NCBI GenBank assembly: GCA_905214715.1
Contig: CAJMMT010000002.1
Coordinates: forward strand, 62,001 to 126,000
DNA: 64,000 nucleotides
Source: an uncultured bacterium
GTDB taxonomy: Bacteria; Bacteroidota; Bacteroidia; Bacteroidales; Muribaculaceae
Direction: 5' to 3'
This document shows positions 8,176 through 17,660 of this stretch, in pieces. Numbering within the stretch: the stretch's first letter is position 1; every line of letters starts with the position of its first letter. The notes beneath the pieces are model-generated. The model made no database searches. It had not been told where the DNA came from and was given only the letters and a program-made list of their open reading frames with translations. Made by a program: the position numbers and the translations under genes.

Positions 8176-9813
8176 ATGAAAGACACAGCTGCAAAGGAAT
8201 ACGATGTCATAATCATAGGTGGAGGGGCCACCGGAGCCGGCACGGCCCGTGACTGCGCTATGCGCGGACTCAAGACAGTTCTTGTGGAACGTCTCGATTT
8301 CACCGCAGGTGCCACCGGAAGAAACCACGGTCTGCTTCACAGCGGAGCCAGATATGCGCATACAGACCCCGAATCGGCTGCCGAATGTATAAAGGAAAAT
8401 ATCATTTTACGTCGCATAGCGCGCCATTGCGTAGAGGATACGGGAGGCCTTTTTGTAACACTTCCCGAAGACAGTCTCGATTATCAGAACGCTTTTGTTT
8501 CAGACTGCGCCAAGGCCGGTATCAGGGCAGACGTGCTCGACCCGAAAGAAGCCTTGCGAATGGAGCCCTCCGTCAATCCCGATATCATCGGAGCCGTGAA
8601 AGTACCCGACGGCGCGATAGACCCGTTCAGACTAACCACCGCCAATATACTTGACGCAAGACTACATGGCGCCGATATAATCACCTACCACGAGGTAGTG
8701 GGATTTGAAAAGGAACAAGACCGCATAATCGGCGTAAGACTGAGAAGCCATCTGAACGGCGAGGTAACAACGATCTACGGCAAGGTTACGGTAAACGCCT
8801 GCGGAATATGGGGCCACCATGTAGCGGAACTGGCCGGCATCAAGGTCAACATGTATCCGGCCAAAGGCGCACTGCTCATTTTCGGCCACAGGGTGAACAA
8901 CATGGTAATAAACCGATGTCGCAAACCGGCCGATGCCGATATCCTGGTACCCGGCGACACCATCTGCGTAATAGGCACCACCTCTACCAGAATACCCTTC
9001 AGCGAGATCGACAAGATGGAAGTAACCCCGGACGAGGTAGATCTGCTTCTCAGCGAGGGCATAAAACTGTCGCCCAGACTTGCCCAGACCAGGATATTGC
9101 GCGCCTACGCCGGAGTAAGACCACTCGTAGCCGCCGACCACGACCCGACTGGCAGAAGCATAAGTCGCGGCATAGTTTGTCTCGACCATGCCAAACGCGA
9201 CGGTGTGGAGGGATTCATCACCATTACCGGTGGCAAACTGATGACCTACCGACTTATGGCTGAAGAAGCCACCGATTTAGTATGTAAGAAACTCGGGGTG
9301 GAGCGCAAATGCGAGACCGCCGAAAAACCGCTTCCGGGGTCGGAACCCGATGCGAAAGATGAACAACGCCGGCAACATATAATAGAACTGAGCACCGAGC
9401 AGAAAGCAGCCGAAGGGAGACATGGAAGCTGGACCGGGAGGATTGAGTCCAAATCGGATGCAGACGACGCCCTTGTATGCGAATGTGAGCAGGTGAGCGT
9501 AGCGGAAGCCAATTATGCCATCGATGAGCTGCACGTACACAACCTCATAAACCTCCGCCGACGTACACGTCTTGGGATGGGGACCTGTCAGGGCAGCCTC
9601 TGCGCCTGCCGCGGAGCCGGACTGTTGGAGCGGCATGAGAAATGCGCGCAACGTAGTCTTGACGATCTGGCTGCGTTCATGAACGAGCGCTGGCACGGTA
9701 TGTTCCCCGTCTGCTGGGGCGAGACATTATGCGAGGTTCAGTTTACCTCATGGCTATATCAGGGCGTGCTCGGACTCGACCACGAGCCTGAACGTAACTT
9801 CCCGGCACAATAA
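8176..9813 (+). CDS. glpA: anaerobic glycerol-3-phosphate dehydrogenase subunit A
   Basis: FAD subunit that oxidises sn-glycerol 3-phosphate to dihydroxyacetone phosphate. 545 residues. The N-terminal dinucleotide fold reads DVIIIGGGATGAGTARD, followed by the DAO-family segment TGRNHGLLHSGARY. The C-terminal 60-70 residues carry a BFD-like cysteine cluster (CECEQVS...GTCQGSLCACR) as in E. coli GlpA. It heads glpABCKF; glpB starts 21 bases after its stop. GlpAB passes electrons to GlpC and on to quinone. Confidence 0.95.
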   Translation: MKDTAAKEYDVIIIGGGATGAGTARDCAMRGLKTVLVERLDFTAGATGRNHGLLHSGARYAHTDPESAAECIKENIILRRIARHCVEDTGGLFVTLPEDSLDYQNAFVSDCAKAGIRADVLDPKEALRMEPSVNPDIIGAVKVPDGAIDPFRLTTANILDARLHGADIITYHEVVGFEKEQDRIIGVRLRSHLNGEVTTIYGKVTVNACGIWGHHVAELAGIKVNMYPAKGALLIFGHRVNNMVINRCRKPADADILVPGDTICVIGTTSTRIPFSEIDKMEVTPDEVDLLLSEGIKLSPRLAQTRILRAYAGVRPLVAADHDPTGRSISRGIVCLDHAKRDGVEGFITITGGKLMTYRLMAEEATDLVCKKLGVERKCETAEKPLPGSEPDAKDEQRRQHIIELSTEQKAAEGRHGSWTGRIESKSDADDALVCECEQVSVAEANYAIDELHVHNLINLRRRTRLGMGTCQGSLCACRGAGLLERHEKCAQRSLDDLAAFMNERWHGMFPVCWGETLCEVQFTSWLYQGVLGLDHEPERNFPAQ

Positions 9814-9834
9814 AACCGTGTAATTTTTTGAACC

Positions 9835-11079
9835 ATGAAATTCGACACCATCATAATAGGAGGAGGCCTCAGCGGCCTGGTCTGCGGAATAGAGTCAGCG
9901 AAAAGCGGACGCAAGACAGCCATAATTTCCACCGGGCAAAGCGCATTACATTTCTGGTCCGGGTCTTTCGAGTTCCTGTGTAATGAAAACAGCCGGCCGG
10001 TGATCGACGTCCCTCTCGACAGAGCAGCGAGATTGCCGGAGAATCACCCTTACAAAAAAATAGGGATCGAACGGACCGCCAAGCTTCTTGAGCGTACGGC
10101 ACCTCTACTCGGCGAGGCCGGCATATCGGCAAGCGGCACGCTTAAACGCAACCACTACCGCATGACTCCCCTCGGAATCGTAAAGCCGGCATGGCTTACT
10201 CTTGACGATTATCTTTCGTTCGAACGGCCGGAGGATCTATCGGGCAAGACAATAGCCATCGTGAATATATACAGCTATCTGGACTTTTATCCAAGATTCC
10301 TGACTTTAGGCTTATCCAAGTTAGGCAACGAGTGCATATGCGCCGACATCAACATTCCGCAACTCGACATACTGCGGAAGAGCACTACCGAGATGAGGGC
10401 CACCAACATGTCGAGGTTCCTGCGCGACGACGCAGTTGACGATCTCGCTAAGGAAATCAACAGAGTTTCGGTCGGCACCGATATGGTAATCATGCCCGCG
10501 GTGCTCGGCATATTCAGCGATGAGCCGGTAAAACGTCTGCGCAACGCCGTAGACCGTCCGGTATATTTCATAGCCACTGCTCCAGCATCGGTGCCAGGCG
10601 TGAGATGCCAGCTCTCGCTCAAGAATCTGTTTATAAAATATGGCGGCAACTTCATGGCCGGAGATACCGCGACCAGAGGCGATTTCTCGGGCAACCGTCT
10701 TGAAAAGATTTATACTGAAAATTTCGGGAACATACCTCTCGAGGCTGAGAATTTCGCAATCTGTACGGGAAGTTTCTTCGGTCTTGGACTTATAGCCGAC
10801 CTCCACAGAATATATGAACCCGTCTTCGGTCTCGACATACAGGCCGGGAAAAGCCGTACCGACTGGTACAATAAAGATTTCTACTCTTCCCAACCATATA
10901 TGTCTTACGGAGTGCTGACAGACTCGGAATTCCGGCCGTCGCGCAAGGGCAAGACTGTGGACAATCTCTATGCCACGGGAGCACTTCTGAACGGTTTCAA
11001 CGCTCTGAAAGAAGGATCGGGCGCGGGAATCACCCTTGCCACGGCCTTCCACGCCGCCGACAAGATTATAGGAAGATAA
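9835..11079 (+). CDS. glpB: anaerobic glycerol-3-phosphate dehydrogenase subunit B
   Basis: Flavoprotein partner of GlpA, 414 residues, matching the family length. The N-terminal flavin-binding motif is DTIIIGGGLSGLVCGIESAKSG. A C-terminal NLYATGALLNGFNALKEGSGAGITLATA segment resembles the second flavin-contact region of the FAD_binding_2 fold. In E. coli GlpB mediates electron transfer from the GlpA FAD towards GlpC. The gene sits between glpA and glpC. Confidence 0.93.
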   Translation: MKFDTIIIGGGLSGLVCGIESAKSGRKTAIISTGQSALHFWSGSFEFLCNENSRPVIDVPLDRAARLPENHPYKKIGIERTAKLLERTAPLLGEAGISASGTLKRNHYRMTPLGIVKPAWLTLDDYLSFERPEDLSGKTIAIVNIYSYLDFYPRFLTLGLSKLGNECICADINIPQLDILRKSTTEMRATNMSRFLRDDAVDDLAKEINRVSVGTDMVIMPAVLGIFSDEPVKRLRNAVDRPVYFIATAPASVPGVRCQLSLKNLFIKYGGNFMAGDTATRGDFSGNRLEKIYTENFGNIPLEAENFAICTGSFFGLGLIADLHRIYEPVFGLDIQAGKSRTDWYNKDFYSSQPYMSYGVLTDSEFRPSRKGKTVDNLYATGALLNGFNALKEGSGAGITLATAFHAADKIIGR

Positions 11080-11111
11080 ACGGAACGCCGTTCCTCAATT
11101 CACACTCCCAT

Positions 11112-11213
11112 AATTCAGAATACTATGTAATTCAGAATACTATGTAATTCAGAATACTATGTAATTCAGAATACTATGTAATTCAGGATACTATGCAATT
11201 CAGAATACTATGA
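11112..11213 (+). repeat. six 17-bp tandem repeats running into the glpC start codon
   Basis: Unit AATTCAGAATACTATGT at 11112, 11129, 11146, 11163, 11180 and 11197. The first four are identical, the fifth has two changes, and the sixth ends in A. Every unit contains an ATG. In the first four the ATG is followed directly by TAA (start-stop pairs at 11125, 11142, 11159 and 11176). In the fifth, ATG at 11193 opens a six-codon ORF whose TGA (11211-11213) overlaps the glpC ATG at 11210. The sixth ATG is the glpC start. Confidence 0.97.
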
Positions 11214-12475
11214 TGACACTTCAAGAACAGAATATAAGCGACAATAATTTCGAGTCGTGTATAAAATGCACCATTTGCACGGTCTATTGTCCGGTTACGG
11301 CTGTCAATCCCGACTATCCCGGTCCGAAGCAAGCAGGACCCGATGGCGAGCGCTATCGTCTGAAACGGCCCTACTTCTACGACGAGGCACTTAAATACTG
11401 CCTCAACTGCAAGCGCTGCGAGGTTGCATGTCCCAACAACGTGAAAATAGGTGATATCATTCAGGCGGCACGTATAAAATATGCAGATAAGAAACCCTCT
11501 CTGCGCGATACTCTTCTCGCCAATACCGATTTCATGGGCAATTTCGCTACCCGTCTCGCACCCGTAGTGAATTTCTCCCTCGGTCTCAAACCTGTAAAGT
11601 ATCTGATGGACAAGGTGCTCAAAATAGATGACCACCGCACCTTCCCCAAGTATGCCGGCGAACGTTTCGAGACATGGTACCGCAAAGAGGCTGCCGAACG
11701 GCAGGAAGAGTTCCCCAAACACGTCTCCTATTTCCACGGCTGCTATGTGAACTACAACTACCCTCAGCTCGGCAAGGACCTGATAAAGGTTCTCAACGCT
11801 CTCGGTTACGGTGTAAGACTTCTCGACAGGGAGAAATGTTGCGGAGTGGCCAAGATTGCTAACAGATGTATCGACGAAGCCACACGCGACGGCAAGAACA
11901 ATCTGAGGGCCATAAGGGAGGCGGTGGAGCGTGGCGACGAGGTCGTGGCCACCTCCTCTACCTGCTGTTTCACTTTACGCGACGAATATCCTCACCTTCT
12001 CCATCTTGAAAATTCAGATGTACGCGAACATATCCTGCTCGCCACTCTCCTTATCTTCAGGCTTCTCGATGAAGGCAAAGCAAGAATCGCCTTCCGTAAA
12101 GATTATAAAAAAAGAATAGCATACCATGTGCCATGCCACATGGAGAAACTCGGGTGGACCATATTCTCCACCTCTTTGCTCAGAATGATTCCGGGAGTAG
12201 ACTTCATCGATCTCGATTCGCATTGCTGCGGCATTGCTGGTACTTACGGATTCAAAAAAGAATACTACGATTATTCCCAGGCTATAGGAGAGCCCCTTTT
12301 CGAGCAGATACTTGAATCGTGTTGCGATTTTGTGGCATGCGACTGCGAGACCTGCAAATGGCAGATAGAGATGTCTACCGGAATTCCGGTCCTGAATCCT
12401 ATATCGGTTCTTGCCGAAGCAATAGACGTTAACGCAACCATGCGTCTCAATAACGTAGATATAAAGTTTGAATAA
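11210..12475 (+). CDS. glpC: anaerobic glycerol-3-phosphate dehydrogenase subunit C
   Basis: Iron-sulfur subunit that carries electrons from GlpAB to the membrane quinone pool. 421 residues. Two [4Fe-4S] ferredoxin clusters at the N-terminus (CIKCTICTVYCP and CLNCKRCEVACP), then two CCG-domain halves typical of heterodisulfide-reductase D-like subunits (YFHGCYVNYN...CCGVAKIANRC and HCCGIAGTYG). Two consecutive ATG codons (11210, 11213) could each start it. The first is the ATG of the last 17-bp repeat, so translation initiation here is probably influenced by that repeat. Confidence 0.94.
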   Translation: MMTLQEQNISDNNFESCIKCTICTVYCPVTAVNPDYPGPKQAGPDGERYRLKRPYFYDEALKYCLNCKRCEVACPNNVKIGDIIQAARIKYADKKPSLRDTLLANTDFMGNFATRLAPVVNFSLGLKPVKYLMDKVLKIDDHRTFPKYAGERFETWYRKEAAERQEEFPKHVSYFHGCYVNYNYPQLGKDLIKVLNALGYGVRLLDREKCCGVAKIANRCIDEATRDGKNNLRAIREAVERGDEVVATSSTCCFTLRDEYPHLLHLENSDVREHILLATLLIFRLLDEGKARIAFRKDYKKRIAYHVPCHMEKLGWTIFSTSLLRMIPGVDFIDLDSHCCGIAGTYGFKKEYYDYSQAIGEPLFEQILESCCDFVACDCETCKWQIEMSTGIPVLNPISVLAEAIDVNATMRLNNVDIKFE

Positions 12476-12490
12476 TAAATTTTCAATACC

Positions 12491-13972
12491 ATGAAATACA
12501 TTCTCTCGCTCGATCAGGGCACAACAAGCAGCCGCGCCATCGTATTCAACCATGAAGGAGATATCTGTTCGGTGGCTCAACATGAATTTCCACAGATATT
12601 TCCCCATCCGGGATGGGTAGAGCACGATCCTCATCAGATCTGGGGTTCCCAGGCTTCGGTGATCGCGGAAGCGATATCGCAGATCGGAATCAACGGACTC
12701 GACATTGCCGCCATCGGAATCACAAACCAGCGCGAGACAACCATTGTCTGGGATGCCGAAACCGGTGAACCGATATACAACGCCATTGTCTGGCAGGACA
12801 GACGCACATCCGAATACTGCGATTCTCTGCGCGAGGCCGGGTATGGCGACATGATCCGCAAAAAAACAGGTCTGATAATAGATGCCTATTTCAGCGCCAC
12901 CAAAATCAAATGGATTCTTGACCATGTAGAAGGGGCGAGGAAGAAAGCCGAAGAGGGGAAGCTACGGTTCGGCACCGTCGATTCATGGCTCATCTCTTGC
13001 CTTACACGCAATAAGGTACACGTTACCGATGTAACCAACGCCTCGCGAACCATGCTCTTCAACATACATACCCTCGAATGGGACAAGGATCTTCTGAAAC
13101 TATTCGATATTCCGGAGTCGATGCTACCGGAAGTCAAGGCCAGCAGCGGTGTTATGGGTTACACCACAACGACTATTTTCGCCCATGAAGTTCCCATAGC
13201 GGGTGTCGCCGGCGACCAGCAGGCCGCTCTGTTCGGGCAGATGTGCGTACGCCCCGGTTCGGTGAAGAACACTTACGGAACCGGCTGCTTCCTTCTCATG
13301 AATTCAGGCGACAGACCGATACTGTCGGAAAACCGGTTGATATCCACAATAGCATGGAAAATCGGAGACAAGGTCACATACGCCCTCGAGGGGTCGATAT
13401 TCGTTGGCGGCTCTGTTGTACAATGGCTGCGCGACGGTCTGAAATGTATCACTTCATCATCAGAGGTGGAAGCCCTCGCATCTTCGGTCCCCGACACCGA
13501 AGGTGTTTATTTCGTACCTGCCCTCACCGGATTGGGCGCCCCTTACTGGGATCAATACGCACGCGGGCTGATATGCGGAATATCACGAGGCACCACAGTG
13601 GCCCATATAGCACGTGCGGCTCTTGAAGGCATAGCGTTTCAGGTATACGACATCGTGAAGGCCATGGAACTCGATTCGGGTCTCAACATAACGGAACTGA
13701 AAGTAGACGGAGGCGCCTCGCGCAATAATCTGCTCATGCAGTTTCAGAGCGACATTCTCGACACCGAAGTCCAGAGACCCAAGGTTACCGAGACAACGGC
13801 TCTCGGAGCCGCTTATCTGGCCGGACTGGCCGTCGGGTTCTGGAAAGATATAGAAGAGATAAAATCGCAATGGAAAATCGAACATGACTTCAAACCGTCG
13901 GCTTCCCCGGAATATGTGGCTTCAAAACTGAACGGGTGGAAGAATGCCGTCGAACGTTGTCTATCTAAATAA
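12491..13972 (+). CDS. glpK: glycerol kinase
   Basis: FGGY-family kinase that phosphorylates glycerol to sn-glycerol 3-phosphate, the substrate of GlpABC. 493 residues, standard length. N-terminal phosphate loop DQGTTSSRAIVF, glycerol-site region TNQRETTIVWD and WQDRRT, and the C-terminal FGGY signature region LKVDGGASRNNLLMQFQSDIL. It lies 15 bases after glpC and 8 bases before glpF, so uptake, activation and oxidation are encoded together. Confidence 0.97.
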   Translation: MKYILSLDQGTTSSRAIVFNHEGDICSVAQHEFPQIFPHPGWVEHDPHQIWGSQASVIAEAISQIGINGLDIAAIGITNQRETTIVWDAETGEPIYNAIVWQDRRTSEYCDSLREAGYGDMIRKKTGLIIDAYFSATKIKWILDHVEGARKKAEEGKLRFGTVDSWLISCLTRNKVHVTDVTNASRTMLFNIHTLEWDKDLLKLFDIPESMLPEVKASSGVMGYTTTTIFAHEVPIAGVAGDQQAALFGQMCVRPGSVKNTYGTGCFLLMNSGDRPILSENRLISTIAWKIGDKVTYALEGSIFVGGSVVQWLRDGLKCITSSSEVEALASSVPDTEGVYFVPALTGLGAPYWDQYARGLICGISRGTTVAHIARAALEGIAFQVYDIVKAMELDSGLNITELKVDGGASRNNLLMQFQSDILDTEVQRPKVTETTALGAAYLAGLAVGFWKDIEEIKSQWKIEHDFKPSASPEYVASKLNGWKNAVERCLSK

Positions 13973-13980
13973 GACCGATT

Positions 13981-14733
13981 ATGGAAGCTATTGAAATTCC
14001 CATCTTCCTCCAATGTTTCTTCGAGTTTCTCGGCACATACGTCATGATTCTGCTCGGATGTGGAGTCGTGGCATGCACCACTCTCAAAGGGTCGAAAGGA
14101 TTTGGCGGCGGATGGATTGTAGTAACAATCGCATGGGGCCTTGCCGTAATGTGCGGTGTGTTTATCGCCGGGCCATATACCGGAGCCCATCTGAACCCTG
14201 CTGTTACGCTGGGGCTCACCCTTGCCGGCAAATTCGACTGGGGCATGGTGATACCATATATGATATCGCAGTTTATCGGAGCATTCCTCGGAGCCGTTAC
14301 TGTCTATTATTTCTATAAGGATCATTTCGATGCCACCGACGGGGAAGATACCAAACTGGGTGTGTTCGCGACCATACCGGCAATAAAGAACGTCAAGCGC
14401 AATTTCCTATCGGAAACCATCGGTACGTTTGTGCTGATCCTCGTGATTCTCTTCCTTGCCGAAAGAGGAAACACTTCCGAGGTGGGCCTCGGTTCCATAG
14501 GGGCACTCCCCGTGGCATTTCTTGTAATCGTAATCGGAATGGCTCTTGGGGGCACAACCGGATACGCCATAAACCCGGCAAGAGACCTTGGGCCGCGCCT
14601 TGCCCATCATCTTCTGCATATAAAAGGGAAAGGGAGCAGCCAGTGGAAATATGCCTGGGTCCCGATAGCAGGTCCAATTATCGGAGCTATCTTCGCGGTA
14701 CTTGTATTCTACCTTTACAATCTCTGCCGCTGA
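13981..14733 (+). CDS. glpF: glycerol facilitator, MIP/aquaporin family
   Basis: Inner-membrane channel for glycerol, 250 residues, with six hydrophobic segments and two half-helices. The two NPA boxes are present: GAHLNPAVTLG in the first half and YAINPARDLGPRL in the second. The Asp after the second NPAR is typical of aquaglyceroporins rather than water-specific channels. Last gene of the glp operon; a -7-like box for the next unit starts 29 bases after its stop. Confidence 0.95.
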   Translation: MEAIEIPIFLQCFFEFLGTYVMILLGCGVVACTTLKGSKGFGGGWIVVTIAWGLAVMCGVFIAGPYTGAHLNPAVTLGLTLAGKFDWGMVIPYMISQFIGAFLGAVTVYYFYKDHFDATDGEDTKLGVFATIPAIKNVKRNFLSETIGTFVLILVILFLAERGNTSEVGLGSIGALPVAFLVIVIGMALGGTTGYAINPARDLGPRLAHHLLHIKGKGSSQWKYAWVPIAGPIIGAIFAVLVFYLYNLCR

Positions 14734-14761
14734 CACCGGATGTAAAGTTAGTGCGCAAGAG

Positions 14762-14769
14762 TATGTTTG
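14762..14769 (+). promoter_or_regulatory. -7 box upstream of the PPIase/SurA cluster
   Basis: TATGTTTG matches TAnnTTTG, 58 bases before the first gene of the cluster. No good TTG was found 19-20 nt upstream, so this is a weaker call. The 14734-14826 gap shows no other feature. Confidence 0.45.
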
Positions 14770-14826
14770 GATACATAATAAAGAAGCATCGTCGGCGTTA
14801 AGTAAAAAGATAAATCAATCTCTGAA

Positions 14827-16746
14827 ATGAAGAATACTCTTTTGACCGCAGGCCTCGTCGGGGCCGCAGCTTTGGCCTGGGCGGCCAAGGATCCGGTGCT
14901 GATGACCGTCAATGGTCTTGACGTTCCTAAATCGGAATTCGAATATCTTTACCACAAGAATTCACAGCAGCAGATAGAGGCCCAGCCTTTGGCCGACTAT
15001 GTGGAGATGTTCAAGATATACAAGCTCAAAGTAGCCGATGCCCTCGCCGAAGGAATCGACACCACCGCCGCTTTCCGCAAAGAAATGGAGACCTACCGGC
15101 GCGAGCTCGCGAACCCCTACTTGGCAGACTCAGTATATCTCAACAAACTTATAGACGATTCATACAACCGCTCGGCAAAAGAGGCCGAGGCCATCCATAT
15201 AATGTTGCTGAAACCTCAGGGCGGTTCTTCGGCCAAAGTACGCGCCAAAGCCGACTCCCTGCGTCAGGCCATAATAGCCGGCGCAGATTACGGCGAAGCT
15301 GCGGCGAAATGGTCGCAGGACCGTATGTCGAAAGACAAAGGAGGCAACATGGGCTTCATAACCGTGAACCGTTTTCCCTACCGCTTCGAGGAGGCCGTGT
15401 TCAACACCCCCGAGGGTGAGATAGCCGAGGTTGTGGAAAGTCCTGTAGGGTTCCACATTATAAAAGGAGGCAAAAAACGTCCGGCACGCGGTACCGTTCT
15501 GGCCAGCCATATACTCAAACTCGTGCCTCAGGGTTCGACCCGCGCTCAGGAAGATGAGGCCAAGGCGTGGATTGATTCAATAGCTACAGTGCTGAAATCA
15601 CACCCTCAGCAGTTCGAGTCCATAGCCATGAGCCAGTCTGATGACAAGGGTTCGGCCCGCAACGGCGGCATGCTCCCCTGGTTCGGGGCCGGCATGATGG
15701 TGGCGCCCTTCGACTCGGCGGCTTTCGCTCTGCGCAACGGCGAAATAAGCGAGCCTGTACGCTCCCAGTTCGGATGGCATATAATAAAGCGTATCGATTC
15801 CAAAGAACCGGAAAGTCGCGATGCCTTGAAAACCGAATTGCTGCAACGCTTCACAAATCCGCAGGACGAACGCCACATGATGGTGCGCCGGCAGATGGTA
15901 GACCGTCTCGGTCGCAAGCACAAAGCCAAACTCCTTCCGGCGGCTACCGCTCTTAAGGAAAAGGCCGCCGCAAACGGCATAGACTCCCTGTTCTACGCCG
16001 AAGCCGAAACCATGGCGTCAGCCCCTTTCTACGCCATCGGCAAGAAACAGTTCAACGTAGGAGACTTCCTTACTTCTTACCGCCACACCGACATAGCCGA
16101 CCACGACCGCGCCGCCGATATGATGCAGAACTATATCGACTACTTCATATATAAGAAACTGGTAGATGCCGAAGAAGACTGGCTTGAGGCCAACGAACCG
16201 GATTACCGCAATCTTCTGCATGAATATCGCGACGGCTCTCTGCTCTATGAAGTAAGCGTGCGTAAGGTATGGGATCGCGCCTCGAAAGATACCGAAGGTC
16301 TGCAGAAATTCTTTGAAGCCAACCGCGGCAACTATACCTGGTCTACTCCCCATGTGAAAGGCATACTGGTTCAGGCGGCCAACGATTCCATAGCCGGCGA
16401 AGTGCGCCGTCGTCTGTCGCAGCTTGGCGGCGACACCATAGTTTCCACAGCCCGCAAGGAGTTCGGCAAAAAAGCCAATATCGAGCGTGTGCTTGTAGAA
16501 AAAGGTGCCAACGCAATGGTCGACAATCTGATGTTCGGAGCCCCCGAGGTCAAACCTGCTTCGGCTGCTTTCACGACATATTTCCTTTACGAACCGGTGG
16601 TTCTCACCGCTCCTGAGGAAATCAGCGATGTGCGCGGACTTGTAATCAGCGATTATCAGAACCAGCTTGAACAGGACTGGATAGAAGAGATGAAACTCAA
16701 ATATCCGGTTACGGTAAATGAAAAGACGCTCAAGAAAGTGAAGTGA
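14827..16746 (+). CDS. periplasmic peptidyl-prolyl isomerase, PpiC/SurA type, two parvulin domains
   Basis: 639 residues with a signal peptide (TLLTAGLVGAAALAWAAK). Two parvulin-like repeats are visible, around residues 115-220 (EAIHIMLLK...GFHIIKGG) and 225-325 (ASHILKLVP...GWHIIKRI). A long helical C-terminal region follows. Its likely role is a periplasmic folding helper for outer-membrane proteins. It heads a cluster with a lipoprotein-like PPIase relative, SurA and an OstA-like protein, an arrangement I know from other Bacteroidales. The exact gene name is uncertain. Confidence 0.88.
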   Translation: MKNTLLTAGLVGAAALAWAAKDPVLMTVNGLDVPKSEFEYLYHKNSQQQIEAQPLADYVEMFKIYKLKVADALAEGIDTTAAFRKEMETYRRELANPYLADSVYLNKLIDDSYNRSAKEAEAIHIMLLKPQGGSSAKVRAKADSLRQAIIAGADYGEAAAKWSQDRMSKDKGGNMGFITVNRFPYRFEEAVFNTPEGEIAEVVESPVGFHIIKGGKKRPARGTVLASHILKLVPQGSTRAQEDEAKAWIDSIATVLKSHPQQFESIAMSQSDDKGSARNGGMLPWFGAGMMVAPFDSAAFALRNGEISEPVRSQFGWHIIKRIDSKEPESRDALKTELLQRFTNPQDERHMMVRRQMVDRLGRKHKAKLLPAATALKEKAAANGIDSLFYAEAETMASAPFYAIGKKQFNVGDFLTSYRHTDIADHDRAADMMQNYIDYFIYKKLVDAEEDWLEANEPDYRNLLHEYRDGSLLYEVSVRKVWDRASKDTEGLQKFFEANRGNYTWSTPHVKGILVQAANDSIAGEVRRRLSQLGGDTIVSTARKEFGKKANIERVLVEKGANAMVDNLMFGAPEVKPASAAFTTYFLYEPVVLTAPEEISDVRGLVISDYQNQLEQDWIEEMKLKYPVTVNEKTLKKVK

Positions 16747-17636
16747 AGCCTATATGGGCCATAGCGACCGCCACTTTCGCGGTCCTGACAGTTATCACGG
16801 GTGCCTCCGGATGCCGGAGGCACCCGGAAACACATCCGGACCTGAACGTAGCCGCACGCATGGACGACTCACTCCTTACCATCTCGGACATTGAGAAACT
16901 GCTTCCTTCCGGGTTGACCGTAGAAGACAGCACGGCGCTTGCCAACGCCATAACCGAAGGATGGATAGAAGACCGGCTGTTCGAGACTTACCTTTCTCCG
17001 GACCCTGCCGAGGAACAGCGAATAGAACGCATGGTACAGGACTATCGACGTAAGTTGAGAATGGAGGCCTACCGCAGACGAATGCGACGGTTACATGAGC
17101 CTCCGGTAAAAACCGACAGTATCCGGGCTTACTACGATGCCCACAGAAGCGAGCTTATTTGCGAACATCCTCTGGCAAAAGGGCTTTATCTGAAGATTCC
17201 CTCAGGTTCATCTTCCCTGGCCAGACTGCGCCAATGGAGCCGTTCGGCTTCCAACAGCGACATACTCAAAATAGAGGAAGAGAGCGGTTCTGCCGATTTC
17301 ACTTACGAGTATTTCGGAGACACTTGGGTTGAATTCGACATAATAGCCTCCGAGATACCATACAGGTTCGGAGACGCCGACCGTTTTTTATCCTCGAATA
17401 CATTTTTCGAAACAGAAGTTGCCGGATTTGTCTACATCCTGCACATATACAGTTATCTGCCGTCGGAATCGCCTATGCCATACGAATTCGCGGAAATTCA
17501 GATTCGCGACATTCTTCAGGAATCCCGTCTTGAGGCTTACCGCAGAGGATTGCTGAGAGCCCTGAAGGATAAGGCTGTCAAAGATGGCCGACTTTCGATA
17601 GCTAACCACCGGTCTGAAAAGGCCACAAAGCAATAG
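16743..17636 (+). CDS. SurA/PpiC-like lipoprotein, no clear parvulin domain
   Basis: 297 residues, starting at GTG and overlapping the previous stop by 4 bases (GTGA), so translation is probably coupled. An N-terminal hydrophobic stretch ends in ITGASGC, a plausible lipobox with Cys19. The middle is highly charged and helical (EEQRIERMVQDYRRKLRMEAYRRRMRR), like the chaperone region of SurA. No convincing parvulin signature is seen. It is probably a periplasm-facing chaperone helper of the neighbouring PPIases; this is inferred mainly from context. Confidence 0.75.
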   Translation: MKPIWAIATATFAVLTVITGASGCRRHPETHPDLNVAARMDDSLLTISDIEKLLPSGLTVEDSTALANAITEGWIEDRLFETYLSPDPAEEQRIERMVQDYRRKLRMEAYRRRMRRLHEPPVKTDSIRAYYDAHRSELICEHPLAKGLYLKIPSGSSSLARLRQWSRSASNSDILKIEEESGSADFTYEYFGDTWVEFDIIASEIPYRFGDADRFLSSNTFFETEVAGFVYILHIYSYLPSESPMPYEFAEIQIRDILQESRLEAYRRGLLRALKDKAVKDGRLSIANHRSEKATKQ

Positions 17637-17660
17637 AACAATATCCACACCCCAACTGCA

